DNA from: Steinernema hermaphroditum
Taxonomy: Eukaryota; Nematoda; Chromadorea; Rhabditida; Steinernematidae
Reading direction: 5' to 3'
NCBI GenBank assembly: GCA_030435675.1
Contig: CM059625.1
Location: 17,422,001 to 17,486,000 of the forward strand
DNA length: 64,000 bases
Below are positions 49,548 through 61,434 of the stretch, in pieces; within the stretch, counting starts at the first letter, position 1; each line of letters begins with the position of its first letter. The translations under genes were made by a program, and so were the position numbers. The notes below the pieces were generated by a model. It saw only the letters and a program-made list of their open reading frames with translations. It did not search any database and had not been told where the DNA came from.

Positions 49548-52500
49548 CTAAGGCCAGTTCAATGGACTTGGCCGGGGTGGTACGGCTGGAATGAAGTTTT
49601 GTAAGCAGGGCTGAGAAGAGCTGGAATGCAGGGGGTCACTCGGGACAGGATCCGCAATGGGGGAATTTGCAGCTAGCTGCAGGTTCGCGAAGGAGCGAAC
49701 GGGGGCTGGCGGACGTTCGGGTGGGGCGAGGGATCTTGCGGAAGGTAATGGCTCATCATCGTCGTCTGAAATATGACAAGGACTAGACAGCAAAACGGAT
49801 GATCGGGCATACCATCGAAGTTGAATAAAGATACATTCTCGGACGCAACCTTGCCTTCGTCGCAACCACGTTGCTCGCCACTATTGCGTGGAAAATCGAC
49901 GTTTCCCAAGCTGCTCCAGTCCTTTGTTTTCAGCTGCGCGTTGAGAACGAATCCATCGGCCAGTTTGAGACCATCTAAGCTGAGTGCTGCAAGGGCCATT
50001 TCTCCATTCTCCAGAACAAGCCACAAATAGGGTCCTTCGATTCTGCAAGAGGATAGTTAAAGACTATCCGTTGACATACTTATGGTTCTACGGTAGCTAC
50101 ATGCAAAAAAATGTCCCCACTACTTACTTGCTGATCAAAATAGGTGCGCCAAGCTCTTGCAGCTTCTGTGAAATTCGCGAGTAGATCTGGCTGGGAAACT
50201 GATGGTGTCCCGCAATGGAATAGAGAACGATTCCATCGGGAGGTCCCATGCATTCTACAACGTCCTTCCACACCATGCGGCACTTTGATTCGTCCAGCTT
50301 TAGAGCATTTAACTCATAGATGGCTAGAACTGGTCGGTGGTCTGAAGTCTTGAGCTCAGCTCTGTCGTATTTCAAGAGGCGGGCAGTGCTTGGCGACACG
50401 GAGTTCCGACAGAGAATACGGTCGCACCATGCAGGTGTTCGGCACTTTTCTGAAGTGTCGTAGTCGTCGCTGAATGTGTCGTATTTGTAGGTTGGGGCAA
50501 ACGTTAGTGGGCCTTCAGTAAAGTTTTGGAATGTCTGAAAGAAGGCGTTTTGCCGACGTCTGACGATTACCAGGGCATACATTTCCAATTGCCTTCTGTT
50601 GGGCCAACTGATCATGCTGGCTTAGATAGTCCAATTCACCGTTGCGAACACATCGCTTGACCTCCTCGCCTCCTAGCGATATGCGGTAGTTGAAGTCGCC
50701 AAACCAAAATACAAGATCGTGGAGGGATACATCTCGACCCTAAAAAGCGGTACGGTTTTAGTTCTCTGACACGTTAGAATATCACTAAACATTAGTTTAT
50801 TATATTTCAGCTATGTTGATTTTTATGAATTAGCCGATTGTTCCCAATGTCGTTCATATACAGCTAACAGCCTACGGCCCCCCCTTTGAGCCTAAGCGTA
50901 AGAACCCATATTTTAAAAATAGTTAAAGGTAGTTCCAATTACCTGTGAGAAGCGAATTTTCCTCCAAGCAGTGGCATAGTCTTCATTGCGATCTTTGATT
51001 TCATTTTGACCAGCGGCAAAATGTGAACAGACGAAGCAGAGCGATGTCGTGTAAACGGTCATCCTCAACGCCACCGATCCTTTATTTCCCGTAGCACCGC
51101 CCATTCCAGTCTTCACCTTATCCAACGAAACTCCACTTATGTGCGGGGCTAGCCTAGGTCTCGCAAAGACATACAGGCATACTCCGACAAGTTGATCACA
51201 TCCAACAAGAACATATTGAATTCCTGTGTTTTCAATTAACGTCTTTCGCAATCCATCACACCAAACTCTCTGGTTGGTGGTGCTAAACAGAGGTTAACAT
51301 TATTTCTACCGAAAATGTCCCATGTACCTTGCTTTCATAATATTGCCAGCGCTCAAATCGACGATCTCTTCTAGGCCGATCGCAACGATGTCGTACGGAA
51401 TAACTCCTTGCGGGAACAACCACATGGCTAGGGCTGATTCTCCGCGGAACGCGACATTGTACATGTTCTTCCCACCGTTCACGTTCCAGGTTCCGACAAA
51501 GAGATTGAGTCGCTCTGTGTTGGTCATTTCAGGGATTCGCTCGACTAGCGAATCCACCGCGCTGGGACATTCTAAAACGTGTTCCTTAGCTGAGTTTACA
51601 ATTGACGTTTATGCGATATCATGCAATCCATTTCGGTTATAGTTAAGCTTTCTATAAAAACTTCACTTTTTAGTGCTTTTAGTGCTTATAGCGCCACAGT
51701 TTTTTTTTCTCGAACACCACAGAGTTACGTAAACAGCCTACTAGTTCACGACACAACGACAAAAACTGACCGTATAGGAGGTGAGTTGCTACAAGGTAAA
51801 ATTTTTCACGCTTCTGATTAAAAGCCAGACATACCTTGCACAACTGATTGAGGAAAAACGCTTGCAATGCGGTCGAACTGCCGATTCCCGAAAGTACATC
51901 CGTGGAGCAGCAAGTCGAACGACTCCTGTTTTGACGAATCCATTAAGTTGTTCTGTATGGTGCGTGCGAGAGATCGACTCGCATCTTTAAGTTTTGATTT
52001 CCCCTCCAATGCGCCAGTACCGGCGTAGATCACGCTACATTGATCGCCATTCTTCTGCCACACGTCTTTAGCAGTGTCCTCAAACCGGGCGAATATGTTC
52101 GCTTTGGTGGACTCGTCGAGCACGAGCTCCAGTTGATTTTTGAGAACCTGAAAGAGTTCCAAGTTATTAAAAGAAATTGTTGACCTCAAATACTTTTAGT
52201 CCGAGCATAGATTGGACGCAGTTAGTTCTATCCAAACAATCGAGACAGTTCGTTCGGATCACTCCAGCCTGCTGCCTTTGCACGGAATTCGCTGCTGCAT
52301 GATAGAAGGAGTGCGCATCTAGATAGCCCGTAAGCTTGTTTTCAAGCTGTTTTATAGATTCTTTTGATGCCTTCATTTGAGCGTGGTAGTCGAACGCTAT
52401 GTATGGGACGCCCTTGGTAGATTCGCCACTTTTGTGGGCACTCTAAACGATAAGTGTTTTCATTTGATACATGGTTAACGGTCGTGCGAAATGTCAATTC

Positions 52501-53844
52501 AGTGCTATTGGAAGCTTGAGACACTTACAGCAAATGCTTGCGAGAGCTTACGCTCTCCTTCTTTCGATCCAAGAAGATTCACAATGCAGATCTGCCCATA
52601 TTGCTTTTTTAGTTTGTCGAAGTGGCGTCCGAAAGCGGGTGCGGAGACTTCGAACGCTCTCAGTTGGACTTTGTGCGAACCAACTTGAATTCCTGGCTGA
52701 TCCCAGAAAAGCGGAACTGATCCACGGATCTGCACGAAAGAAGATTCACGATTGTCGTAGATTATCAGTTGCTCCGTCTCGACGAAGTTGGCTACAGAAC
52801 CGTAGTCGTTAACTCCTCGGACATTGAATCGAGTTCCAACTCTTTCCAGACTGAGCCGAGATATCAAAGCAAACTTGGCCACATGCTGTCCAACATAAAC
52901 TGTTTTCACCAGGACCGATCCGCTCATCAGTCGCAAGCACCACTCATCCCCCGGAACACCGTACTTCTCGAAGGGAAAGTGGAGAGTGCGGTTCCTGCAA
53001 TGCTTTCCATAGAAATTGGTGGTTTGGTCGGTTGTGATATACCAGAAGAATCTGTGATCACTGACGTTATTAAAGCGGCGCTCTTGGGCACAAAGTGTCA
53101 AATCAAACAGCGGAGTACCCGAATCTCCGCTACAAGCAAAAAAGAACATCCCAGAGGATAACAGCCTTTGTAACTGAAAGACCACATGAGATGGTTAAAT
53201 GAATCACACTGAACAGCGTCACACTTACGTCAACGATTCGGGTATCGTTCACATAACTGGGAGCACAGAACAGTGGCAAGAACTGCACGTTGGTGACTTT
53301 GTAGATGTCGCATCCATGCAGTTGTCCGACTGTGAGAACGCCAGTAACGACACCCAAATAGCCTTCTTCTGAAATGAGCTTGATAACTCTCGTGTTGCTA
53401 TTAACAGATATTTTAATCGGAATTTTGTATTACGGTAATATTTGTAGGCCCATGTATCTAAACAAGTAAAGTTCGCTTGAGTGGTGCATTTCCTGTCATC
53501 GGCTCGCTAAATGTATTTCACCACCATATAGGACTTCTTTAGTTATTCAAGAAAAGTGCTCCGCTAAAGATAATTGTTTGTTTTCGCTTACGTCGTGACG
53601 TATGTAGAATACCGATGAGGCCATAGCCGTCTATGAGCTTTTCGTAGAATTTCTTCGCTTGTTCAGCGGTTTTCTTTCCTAAAGAAAAGTTTCGTCAAAA
53701 TGTAATATACAGTGACTCACCTATCGTTACGACTGCGTTTGATTCGATGAGTAGAGAGCATGATTGGATGCTTGAGTCGACAATGACACTGTACGGCTCG
53801 GTTTTGGAGTTCTTCGCCCAAATCCGGAACCCGCGGAGAGACAT
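49548..53844 (-). CDS. unc-26: Synaptojanin, dual phosphoinositide phosphatase
   Basis: Dephosphorylates PI(4,5)P2 and related lipids at synaptic membranes, driving clathrin uncoating and vesicle recycling. The start [20 protein letters not shown] at 53844 follows an ATTTCAG acceptor. The N-terminal Sac domain spans about 53.8-51.8 kb, with [22 protein letters not shown] and the catalytic [15 protein letters not shown] (CX5R). The inositol 5-phosphatase domain spans about 51.5-50.3 kb, with [41 protein letters not shown] and [12 protein letters not shown]. All catalytic motifs are intact. After that comes the [17 protein letters not shown] region of the RRM-like linker, then a short Pro-rich tail ([25 protein letters not shown]) suitable for SH3 partners such as endophilin; no NPF motifs are seen. 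About 14 exons. The join between the second and third exons is unresolved. Confidence 0.95.
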
Positions 53845-54534
53845 GTGCCGACTGAAATAATTTAGCACATGATCGCGTCTCATTACCGTGCCTAATGACA
53901 AACATCGCATCACGTGGGTCGCTAGATAGTGATCTCGCAAGACGTAACAAATTTTTTGATTGTTATTCAGCTCAGTTACATCTCACAATAGAAAATGTGC
54001 ATTTATCAAGCGGAAAAAAATGCGACTATGACTCATAAACAACGAACAATAGCGTTGAGTTATGTTTGCAATGTTTTGCAGTGATTTTCTACGGCAATTA
54101 ACTTTTCTGTAAGCATAGCTTGGCATTTCAACACAAAGGTGCTTGCCAAGATTTGTTACATCACAATATCATAACAGAAATAAACATCCAAAATGGCATT
54201 GCTTTTCCATTTTGTGTAGCACGCGTACTCGGTAGAGCAGACCGCATCGCGTTGTAAATTTCGCGGTTCCTCGTGGCTCATGTATGTCCAAATGGTGTTA
54301 GTGACCAAAATAATATACAGCGAAACAAAACGTTCCCGGCAAGATCAAAGAACGGAGCTTTGACATAAACAATAAACTAATATAAAAACAAAACTGTTTT
54401 TGATACGTTCGTAAACGGCTTTTTACATTGCCCAAAGAGGAACGTTCGTGATATGATGCGGGCCGCAAAAGCCGATGTACATATACAGCGAACACACACT
54501 AACGATATAAGCATAAGTTGCACTGTATTATGTA
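53845..54534. other. Upstream region of unc-26
   Basis: AT-rich, 690 nt, with the probable unc-26 promoter and SL acceptor close to 53,852. Nothing else recognised. Confidence 0.4.
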
Positions 54535-55474
54535 TTAGGTTGATGCAAAAGAAATGTCGATCATGTTGATTTTGTTCTTTCTTTCATTATAATAAGTTTC
54601 TGTATGACATGATTAATAGTTCTTGTAGAGCTTGCACTCGCGCATCGTTTGATATATATTCCGTCCCGCTGGCCCTTTCTAATTAAAATAAAATTTTACG
54701 TTAAACATGATCGAGAAAAAGTGCCCAGTGCGGATTTGCATACCACACAACTTCAAACAAAGCAAGTTTCCTGCCTAATTTCACAGTAGCCCGTGTTAAG
54801 TGCTGGAAGAAGATGTCCCATCCGAATTCATGTGCGAGTGGTGGGTTCAGCGATTCTGAGATGGAGATAAGTGCTTTAAAGACGAAGCACATGGAAAACG
54901 TCCCAAATTTTTGGGTTACGCAGCATTAAAAGAGGTTGTTGAGCTGAATTCGAAAGCAACCTGCTCGAGAACTCACGACAGCGTTTGTGAACGTTAATTA
55001 ATCAACCACTATGAGACGCTTGTATGCCATTTGAAAGATCAATAGGTGTGTAAAAAGGGTCGTTGTAGTCAGATGGCCCGAAAATGGTAGTGGAAATCAG
55101 GGGGCAAAATGTACAAAAAATCAACAACAATCACTATGATTGGAATCCTCCTTCGCAATATCAAGGATAGTTGTTTGACCGCCTTATAGCACAGACATCG
55201 CTCCACCTGACTATCACTTACTCCTGTCGATGCAGTGCTCCTTGGCAGAAAAAAAAATCAAAAGATGTGAGGAAGTCAAAATTTGAGTCACAAACTTTTT
55301 CAAGTCCAAACCACTATGAATTCGTTCAGTAAGGCATTCACTCTCTACGTGGACATAGGCGACAACTCGTGAATACTAATGGTGAATGTCTTTTGGGTTC
55401 AGCTTTTGATTATTATACTTTCATGATCAATTTTCTTTTTAACAAAAATCGACATTTCTTTTGCATCAACCTAA
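54535..55474 (+). mobile_element. Degenerate mariner transposon (cecropia/Hsmar1-like ends)
   Basis: A 940-bp element with perfect 27-bp terminal inverted repeats beginning TTAGGTTGATGCAAAAGAAA, flanked by TA on both sides (54533-54534 and 55475-55476), the Tc1/mariner target duplication. On the plus strand, broken transposase pieces are readable: CEWWVQRF with GDKCFKDEAHGKRPKFL near 54,830-54,920, LKEVVELNSKATCSRTHDS near 54,935, and APPDYHLLLSMQCS near 55,200. The last corresponds to the catalytic DxxPxDYHLF region. Many stops and frameshifts show it cannot make transposase. The TIR start resembles that of human Hsmar1 and related hookworm elements. Confidence 0.93.
54700..55400 (+). pseudogene. 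Mariner transposase remnant
   Basis: Interrupted coding sequence within the mariner element. Helix-turn-helix region and catalytic-core fragments are recognisable in different frames. Limits are approximate. Confidence 0.75.
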
Positions 55475-57063
55475 TATTATCGCCTAGCAATCCTTTTAGA
55501 AAAAGTATAATTTAAAAAAAAAACAAAAAACCCCTTCTGCGAAAAAAAGTATCGAGCTAACCCCTCACAAGAAAGACGCTCACTCGTGGATCATCTTCGT
55601 TGACATAACGTATTGCTTGAAAGCCATTAGTTTTTGGACGCAAAACAAAAACAATGCGTATTCCTATTCTGGTTTTGCATCACTCCTAAAGTTTTTTACG
55701 CCATAACACGACATAAAAAACACCATATTTGACATGTTTTAAGAGAACGCGAGACGGTCGCTTATGAAAATGAGTGCACTTCGGTCACCCACTTAACGGT
55801 TTGTTCGCAAAAATCGACGAGCCGAGACACACACTTTCAACGGAACGGTGACAAAGAGAATGTCCAGCGGCGGCGGGCTGAAAGCGAATTAGTGCGCCTC
55901 TGCGGGTTGTGAGTAACAAATAGAAACGCGGTGGAATCATAACGATCAACGAAAGGGAGCGTTGGAGAATGCCTCCAAATGATAAAGTGGATGCCGAAGC
56001 ACGTGCACTTCTGAAACGGGACCCTAAAGGGCGGAACGACGTGCTATCGTGGCTGTCAGATGCAGACGAAAGGCCACTGCGTCCATAAACAAAGTACTGC
56101 CGCCGATAGCCATGACGCGCCGTGGTTAAGAGGGCCGCTGGAGGCGGTCGGCCGGAACATCACTAACGTGTAGAAACGCGCGGGATTCACACACAGCGGA
56201 TAAGCATTGGAACACAACAAAGTAGTATGGAAGAAATAAGGCGTTCTTAGTGGCGGTGTGTCGGCTGGTCGCTTCGAGCTACGCAAGCGCCGGCTGAGGA
56301 GGTCGCTCGTCCTATTGATCCCTTCTCGGGTAGACACGCCGATGGATTGACGTACTTTTCCCATATTCCACCAAGGGCTGCGGGAAGACGAACGTGCGCG
56401 CATTCCGAATTTTCTTTTCGCTTCAAACGCAGAGCGGCTATGCGAAGCAGTGCAGTTCATTGAAAATCCATATTAGCCTGTGTCGGAGATAGAAAAGCAT
56501 GACTCATTGACCATCGGATGTGCCGAGATCGCGACGGCTCTCGTATTTTTCCGATGACGTTTTCTTTTGTACTGTTTTCGGAGCGTCTTCTTTTGCAGAG
56601 AGCTGGCGCGTCCACTACTGTCCACTGCAACGACTCGATATTGACCACATGATAAGACGCGGCGATGGCTGCTAGCTGACAATCGCAACGTCCGTATTTT
56701 ACCGTTTGAATTCAAATCAAACTATATGATAAATGTGCACGCATTACTTTTCTTTGGTACCCTCCTTACACTGCCAGAGCTTATTCAGCGCGTTTATCTG
56801 CTCACCAATTCTATGTATGCTCTCGCTTCGTCATCGATTAGTTGACAACAACGCTCGACTGTGCAGTAGAGGCGTGTTGTTGCGTGTTGTGTGCGTCGTC
56901 GTCGTGTCGCGAAAAACGAAGCAAAGAATGAAGTGTGATTCATTCACACAATGATTCTGTTCATCACTTTTTGACAATTTATATTCTAGGTTTTTCATCA
57001 ACTCTTTATGAGTTATTGAGCTCTCGCGTGCCAAGGTCGTCAAGGAACTCCGCAGCCGCAACC
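55475..57063. other. Interval between mariner and arl-8
   Basis: AT-rich to about 55,850, then a GC-rich block (55,850-56,700) with a small coding-like frame (55969-56088). The opposite-strand 134-codon frame (56056-56460) looks like anonymous or repetitive sequence. The rest is the arl-8 5' region. An ATATTCTAG acceptor near 56,990 could receive a spliced leader. Confidence 0.4.
55969..56088 (+). CDS. Small 39-codon open reading frame, unknown
   Basis: A short frame starting MPPNDKVDAEARALLKRDPK and ending ADERPLRP, with stop TAA at 56086. It is hydrophilic and helix-prone, with codon choice like real genes here, and sits just inside a GC-rich block. It could be a small protein, a first exon without a visible donor, or a fragment of an old element. 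No family recognised. Confidence 0.3.
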   Translation: MPPNDKVDAEARALLKRDPKGRNDVLSWLSDADERPLRP

Positions 57064-58289
57064 ATGATCACCAACATGATCAACAAGGTTTTGGACTGGA
57101 TCCGCAGCCTCTTCTGGAAAGAGGAGATGGAACTTACCCTGGTGGGGCTGCAGAATTCCGGCAAGACAACCTTCGTCAATGTCATAGCTGTGAGTCGCGT
57201 TATAATTGCCCTTTTTTCTGTAATGTCCCCCGTTTTCAGAGCGGTCAGTTCTCTGAGGACATGATTCCAACTGTCGGGTTCAACATGAGGAAGATCACTA
57301 AAGGCAATGTGACAATTAAGGTCAGTCAACTGATTACTCATTCTTTATGAACAGAAATAGATGAGTCAGCAAATTGCGAAATACTGGAAAGTAATATTAG
57401 ACATGACCTTATCCTATCTACCAAAAAACAAAGAAAACATCAACGATGATTTTCCGTCCGAAAGACTTTTTGATTAATCCGTCACATCATAAAGAACGGT
57501 CAAGAAATAGCTTAATTATGCGTACTGACTTCATGGCATTTTCAGACGTGGCTATAGGTGGTTAAGGGGGTGGTTAAGTAACTTTTTGGAAATTTTGAAT
57601 TCGCAATACTTTCGCGCAGGCTTTGTCCTTATAAAAACTCGTTCCCACCCAACATAGTAAGGAGTCAAAGTTTCGTTCGGTTATACGTAATGCGGACTTT
57701 GGCGCGCGCTTTAGTCAGTTTAACTCGGCCAGCTGATAGAAATGCAAGATATCACCAAACCATGATAGTTTTCAATGACAGAGCTTTTTCGTATGTTCAA
57801 TCGCAGTCGGATAAAGACATGAATTTATGCTTTGCAACTTTGCAGCTTTGGGATATCGGCGGACAGCCACGCTTCCGCTCAATGTGGGAACGGTACTGCC
57901 GAGGAGTGAACGCCATTGTCTTTATGGTGGACGCTGCCGACCACGACAAGCTGGAGGCGTCACGAAACGAGCTTATGCAACTTCTCGACAAACCCCAACT
58001 TGAAGCCATTCCCGTTTTAGTGCTTGGCAACAAGAAAGACCTGCCCGACGCTTTGGACGAGAAGCAGCTGATCGAGCGAATGTGAGCCCACTGATAGGCT
58101 GTCCGAGCGTTAACTCTGTTTTCAGGAACCTGGCTACTATCCAAAATCGTGAAATTTGCTGTTACTCTATTTCGTGTAAAGAAAAGGAAAATATTGGTTA
58201 GTCGCTCTGTGCAATGGGTTAAAGTTATACTCTTGTTTTCAGAAATTACCCTTCAATGGCTAATCGATCACGCCAAAAGCCAGCGATAG
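57064..58289 (+). CDS. arl-8: Arf-like GTPase ARL8
   Basis: Small GTPase of the lysosome and synaptic-vesicle-precursor membrane. It links organelles to kinesin through SKIP or directly, and recruits HOPS for fusion. Inferred exons are 57064-57189, 57240-57320, 57846-58081, 58126-58196 and 58243-58289: 187 codons (186 aa), the exact family length. The N-terminal amphipathic helix [20 protein letters not shown] lacks the myristoylated Gly of Arfs, as expected for ARL8. GTPase motifs are GLQNSGKTT (P-loop), IPTVGFNMR (switch I), [13 protein letters not shown] (switch II), NKKDLP and ISCKEKENI. All look functional. The poly(A) signal AATAAA is at 58477. A PIF/Harbinger element starts 252 nt after the stop. 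Confidence 0.97.
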
Positions 58290-58541
58290 AGAGCTGTGCT
58301 TTCCACGGATACGCCCACATCTTTGCATATTTCACTCTTTGAAGCATACTGCTGTAAGTAACAATTGTCTTCTGGTCGCGTGACGTTCATCCTGCGCCTA
58401 TTACATATTTATTTTAAATCCGCAGAAGTTTTATAAATGCAGCGTCATTGTAAAATTGTAATTAATCTGATCGTCAAATAAAGTATTTGTTTATATGGAG
58501 AGCATCGTTGGAGAATGTTCTTTGGCTTAATTTTTGGCTTA

Positions 58542-58594
58542 CAAGGGAACGGTCAATCATGCAACTCTAAAGGTCTGTTTATACTCTGCGCGAC
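58542..58594 (+). repeat. PIF/Harbinger left terminal inverted repeat
   Basis: Outer 28 bp match the right end (62136-62163). The inner part matches the inverse of 61684-61708 beyond the nested element. Confidence 0.88.
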
Positions 58595-58775
58595 TGCGCG
58601 ACGACCGGTCGTCGCGCAGTCGCGCAGAGTATAAACAGGCAAAGGGCGTTTATACTCTGCGCGACAGTCGCCTGGAGTATAAACGCCCCTTGCCTGTCGC
58701 GCAGCTGTGCGACCGGTCGTCGCGCTGCGCGACACGTTTTGCTGTCGCGTAGGCGTTTATACTCTGCGTGACAGC
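58570..58775. repeat. Left subterminal palindromic repeat cluster
   Basis: Several copies of GTTTATACTCTGCGCGAC in both orientations, with CGCGCAG- and GACCGGTCG-type palindromes. This is a strong hairpin former. Related copies lie at 61435-61708. Confidence 0.85.
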
Positions 58776-58865
58776 TTCGATCACAGATATCTTGCTTTTC
58801 ATGATAAAATCTTGTGGAACTATCACTGTAACTATGCTTTATGGGTGATATTCTCTGCAAGGCAC

Positions 58866-60247
58866 TCATCCTGATACACTAGCAAAATACCTCGTAAACA
58901 TCAGCCTCGTTTGCTTTCCTTCTTGTGTTGCTTGCCTTGACATCTGTTCTGGAGGCCGGACGGTTGTGTCATCTGTCAATTCGAGAGCCCTCAAGATATC
59001 TTCAGGAAGATCGTCACTTTGTTTCAGTTCGGCTGTTCTCAGATAGTTATGTAGTATCGCTATTGCGGCTATGAGATCGCGGGCGTTTTCTGGGTCCATT
59101 AACAGCGGTGAAAGAAGAAGCCGGAATCTATTGACCATGATTCCAAAGCAGTTCTCGCTAACCCTGCGAGCACTAAACGAGCAAGAGTACGTATCTCGAT
59201 GATCATTAGGCTTATCGACAGAGCCTTTTGTTGAATTCACGCTTTTGTAAATCGCCAACGGCTTCACTCTGTCCGAAGGGACGCATGACGTCTTTTGACA
59301 GCGCGAAGCCTTGATCCGCAGCTACAACGTATGGAAGTGTTTCTTCTCCAACTATCCTATCTGCGGGAATCAATCTGCGGATCAGTGGGGGAATCGGACT
59401 GTCCTCGTAGATCGAGGAGTCTGATCGTCGTCCAGGGGAGCCGATGTCGAAGAATAAGAAACGGTAATCGGCATCTACCCAAGCTAATCCGGCTATGGAG
59501 TGGAAGTTTGTAGTTAAAGTACAACGATCCCGCAGCGCAAGGAGCCTAAAATACGTAGACGGTTCACCTGAGATGTGGAGGAAACCTACCTCTAGCAAAA
59601 AATGTTTTCCATCCAGCGCGGCGACGCAGTTGGGAAACTGCCATCTGTGCTCAAAACGTTCAGCAACTTCTATCAAATCCGCCGTATTCGGACGTCGTAG
59701 CGGAATGGCCTCCAAAATGGCCTTCGTCACATCAATTATGATCCTCTGCACGGTCGCGACTCCAATTCCGAAAGTAGTGGAAATGCAGCGGTAGCTCGGC
59801 CCGTGCGCTATGAATCTACACACGTTATTAGGATACAGCTGTTCTAAATCGAACATACCTCAAGAAAACGGTTAGTCTTTGTTGCGAAGTGAGAGGAAAC
59901 CTATGACTTCTCGCCTTCTGCAACTGAGACTTGAGTATTTCATGGAGACTGTCGAAATCTTGTCGGCCAAAACGAATGTACTGCCTCAAGTCGTTGTCTT
60001 CTTCGCTATTGTAATATTCCGTGAACAGGTCGAACCGCTGTTCCTGATGGCGTTCATGTGAGCCGCGAATGTATGTTCGTTGGCGCCTACGTTTTCTGCT
60101 CAGGAGAAATCGGCACAATGCAAGCGCAGCTGCGGTGGCACGTCTTCGAACCTTCATTTTCTTAAAAATTGATTGATTTAACGAGAAATCGTCATGCAAG
60201 TACGAGCGAACTGAGCACGCACGAAATGAGAAACTTCTAACAACCAT
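58866..60247 (-). pseudogene. PIF/Harbinger transposase (DDE_4), probably inactivated
   Basis: The N-terminal exon (about 60247 or 60157 down to 59870) is basic, with EEDNDLRQYIRFGRQDF. A 43-nt intron leads to FIAHGPSYRCISTTFGIGVA (helix-turn-helix region) and FPNCVAALDGKHFLLE with the first catalytic Asp. A 44-nt intron (59546-59589), then APCAAGSLYFNYK, agrees with the family. Right after it, near 59,505, the frame shifts before FHSIAGLAWVDADYRF and FFDIGSPGRRSD (second Asp). ARRVSENCFGI near 59,150 gives the third acidic residue, and the end is near LPEDILRALE. The frameshift of minus two or plus one suggests this copy is dead; an assembly error is possible. The last intron boundary is unclear. 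Confidence 0.8.
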
Positions 60248-60289
60248 GGATTCATTAAAAATAACATGAGCAACACATACAAATATGAT

Positions 60290-61160
60290 TCAAAAGGTAA
60301 ACATAGATCGGCGTTCGTACTTGTAGCAAATGTCGTGGATCTCTTTCTTCATCTCTAACGCCAGTTCGCGATCACGTTCTTCAACAACCCGCAGAGACGC
60401 GGCGACATCGCTGGCAAAGGTGTCCATCCTGTCTTTCTGCCCATCTTCTGCGATTGCCGTCGCGAGATGGCTAACTGCTTGTGCCAGTTATCCCTCAACG
60501 TGCGTCAGTTGCTTCCTTCGCTTTCGAGCTTGATGTCCAACTTCTTCGTGTTCCGGGTGGCGTTCCTCGCTTTCAATGTCCATTGTCGACGAAATCGTGT
60601 TCTCTGGAGGACTCTGGGCGACAGCAACGTGGAGATCCTGGCTTTCTCCGCCAAGAATGCGTCGCGGCCTAAAGAAGCATGATTGTACAACATTAAACCG
60701 CAAATTCAAACGTATCCAGCTCATTTGTGTTTTCGTTTAGGAACTCCATCTCCTGGAGGAAGGGGAAAGCTTCTTCTTTTTGTGCTTCCGCTTTGCTGGT
60801 CTTCCTATTTTCAGCGCCAGAACCAGTCGTCTTCATATCCTTCTTCGCGTTTCTGATTCTTCTCGAATAAGTGTCGCGAAGGTTCTTGAAAACACCGCGC
60901 ACCTGATCTCCTAAAGAGCATTATTTCATCTACGTAGCTCATGCAAATGATTACAAACCAGTTATCGAGAGTCCGTGGAGCTTATTGACTTCGTCGGCGA
61001 CCTCTTGGTAGTCTTCGGCTTTCTTGTTGTCAATCTTATAGCTTCGAGTCTTCACCTTCCACAGGTTTTCGCGACTCTTCACGAGCGCAATGATGTGGCT
61101 CTTGACGTCGTTGCTAATGGTCTCCTCCATGTGTGACTGGCTGTTGACCAGGGTGTAACC
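60290..61160 (-). pseudogene. MADF-domain accessory protein gene of the transposon, with in-frame stop
   Basis: Companion protein of PIF/Harbinger elements, thought to bind DNA together with the transposase. Starting at the ATG at 61130 (MEETISNDVKSHI) or slightly upstream after a TTTTCAG acceptor, it reads LVKSRENLWKVKTRSYK, YQEVADEVNKLHG and, after an intron, DQVRGVFKNLRDTYSRRIRN, a typical MADF domain. A third part (about 60,490-60,670) is Glu/Ser rich and basic at its end (QARKRRKQLTHVEG), then TAA at 60488-60490. The same frame continues open to 60290 with ERDRELALEMKKEIHDICYK, a coiled C-terminal helix. So the TAA looks like a nonsense mutation. Confidence 0.7.
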
Positions 61161-61434
61161 TGAAAACAGAAGGAATTATATATTCGCTGTGATAGCACGC
61201 AAAACCCGTCGGAATTACGACAGCCACTACGATCATATGACTCGCAAAGAGCAAGGAACCACTTCTCTGTGACAAAGAAGAACATCAGTCCCCGAAAACA
61301 GAGTGATTCCCACTGACTGAGAAGTGATGAATCCCGCAAAGCCCGAGAAAACTGAACGCAAGACGTCGGCAGGCACAGAAAATGCGTCGGAATAAAAAAA
61401 ATCCGATGAATTTTGCACAAAAAACGACTACGCA

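Noticed and set aside
56056..56460. 134-codon minus-strand frame, Arg/Ser/Pro rich
   Set aside because: Long only because of high GC. It overlaps the small plus-strand frame and has no splice context or family match; possibly an anonymous repeat.
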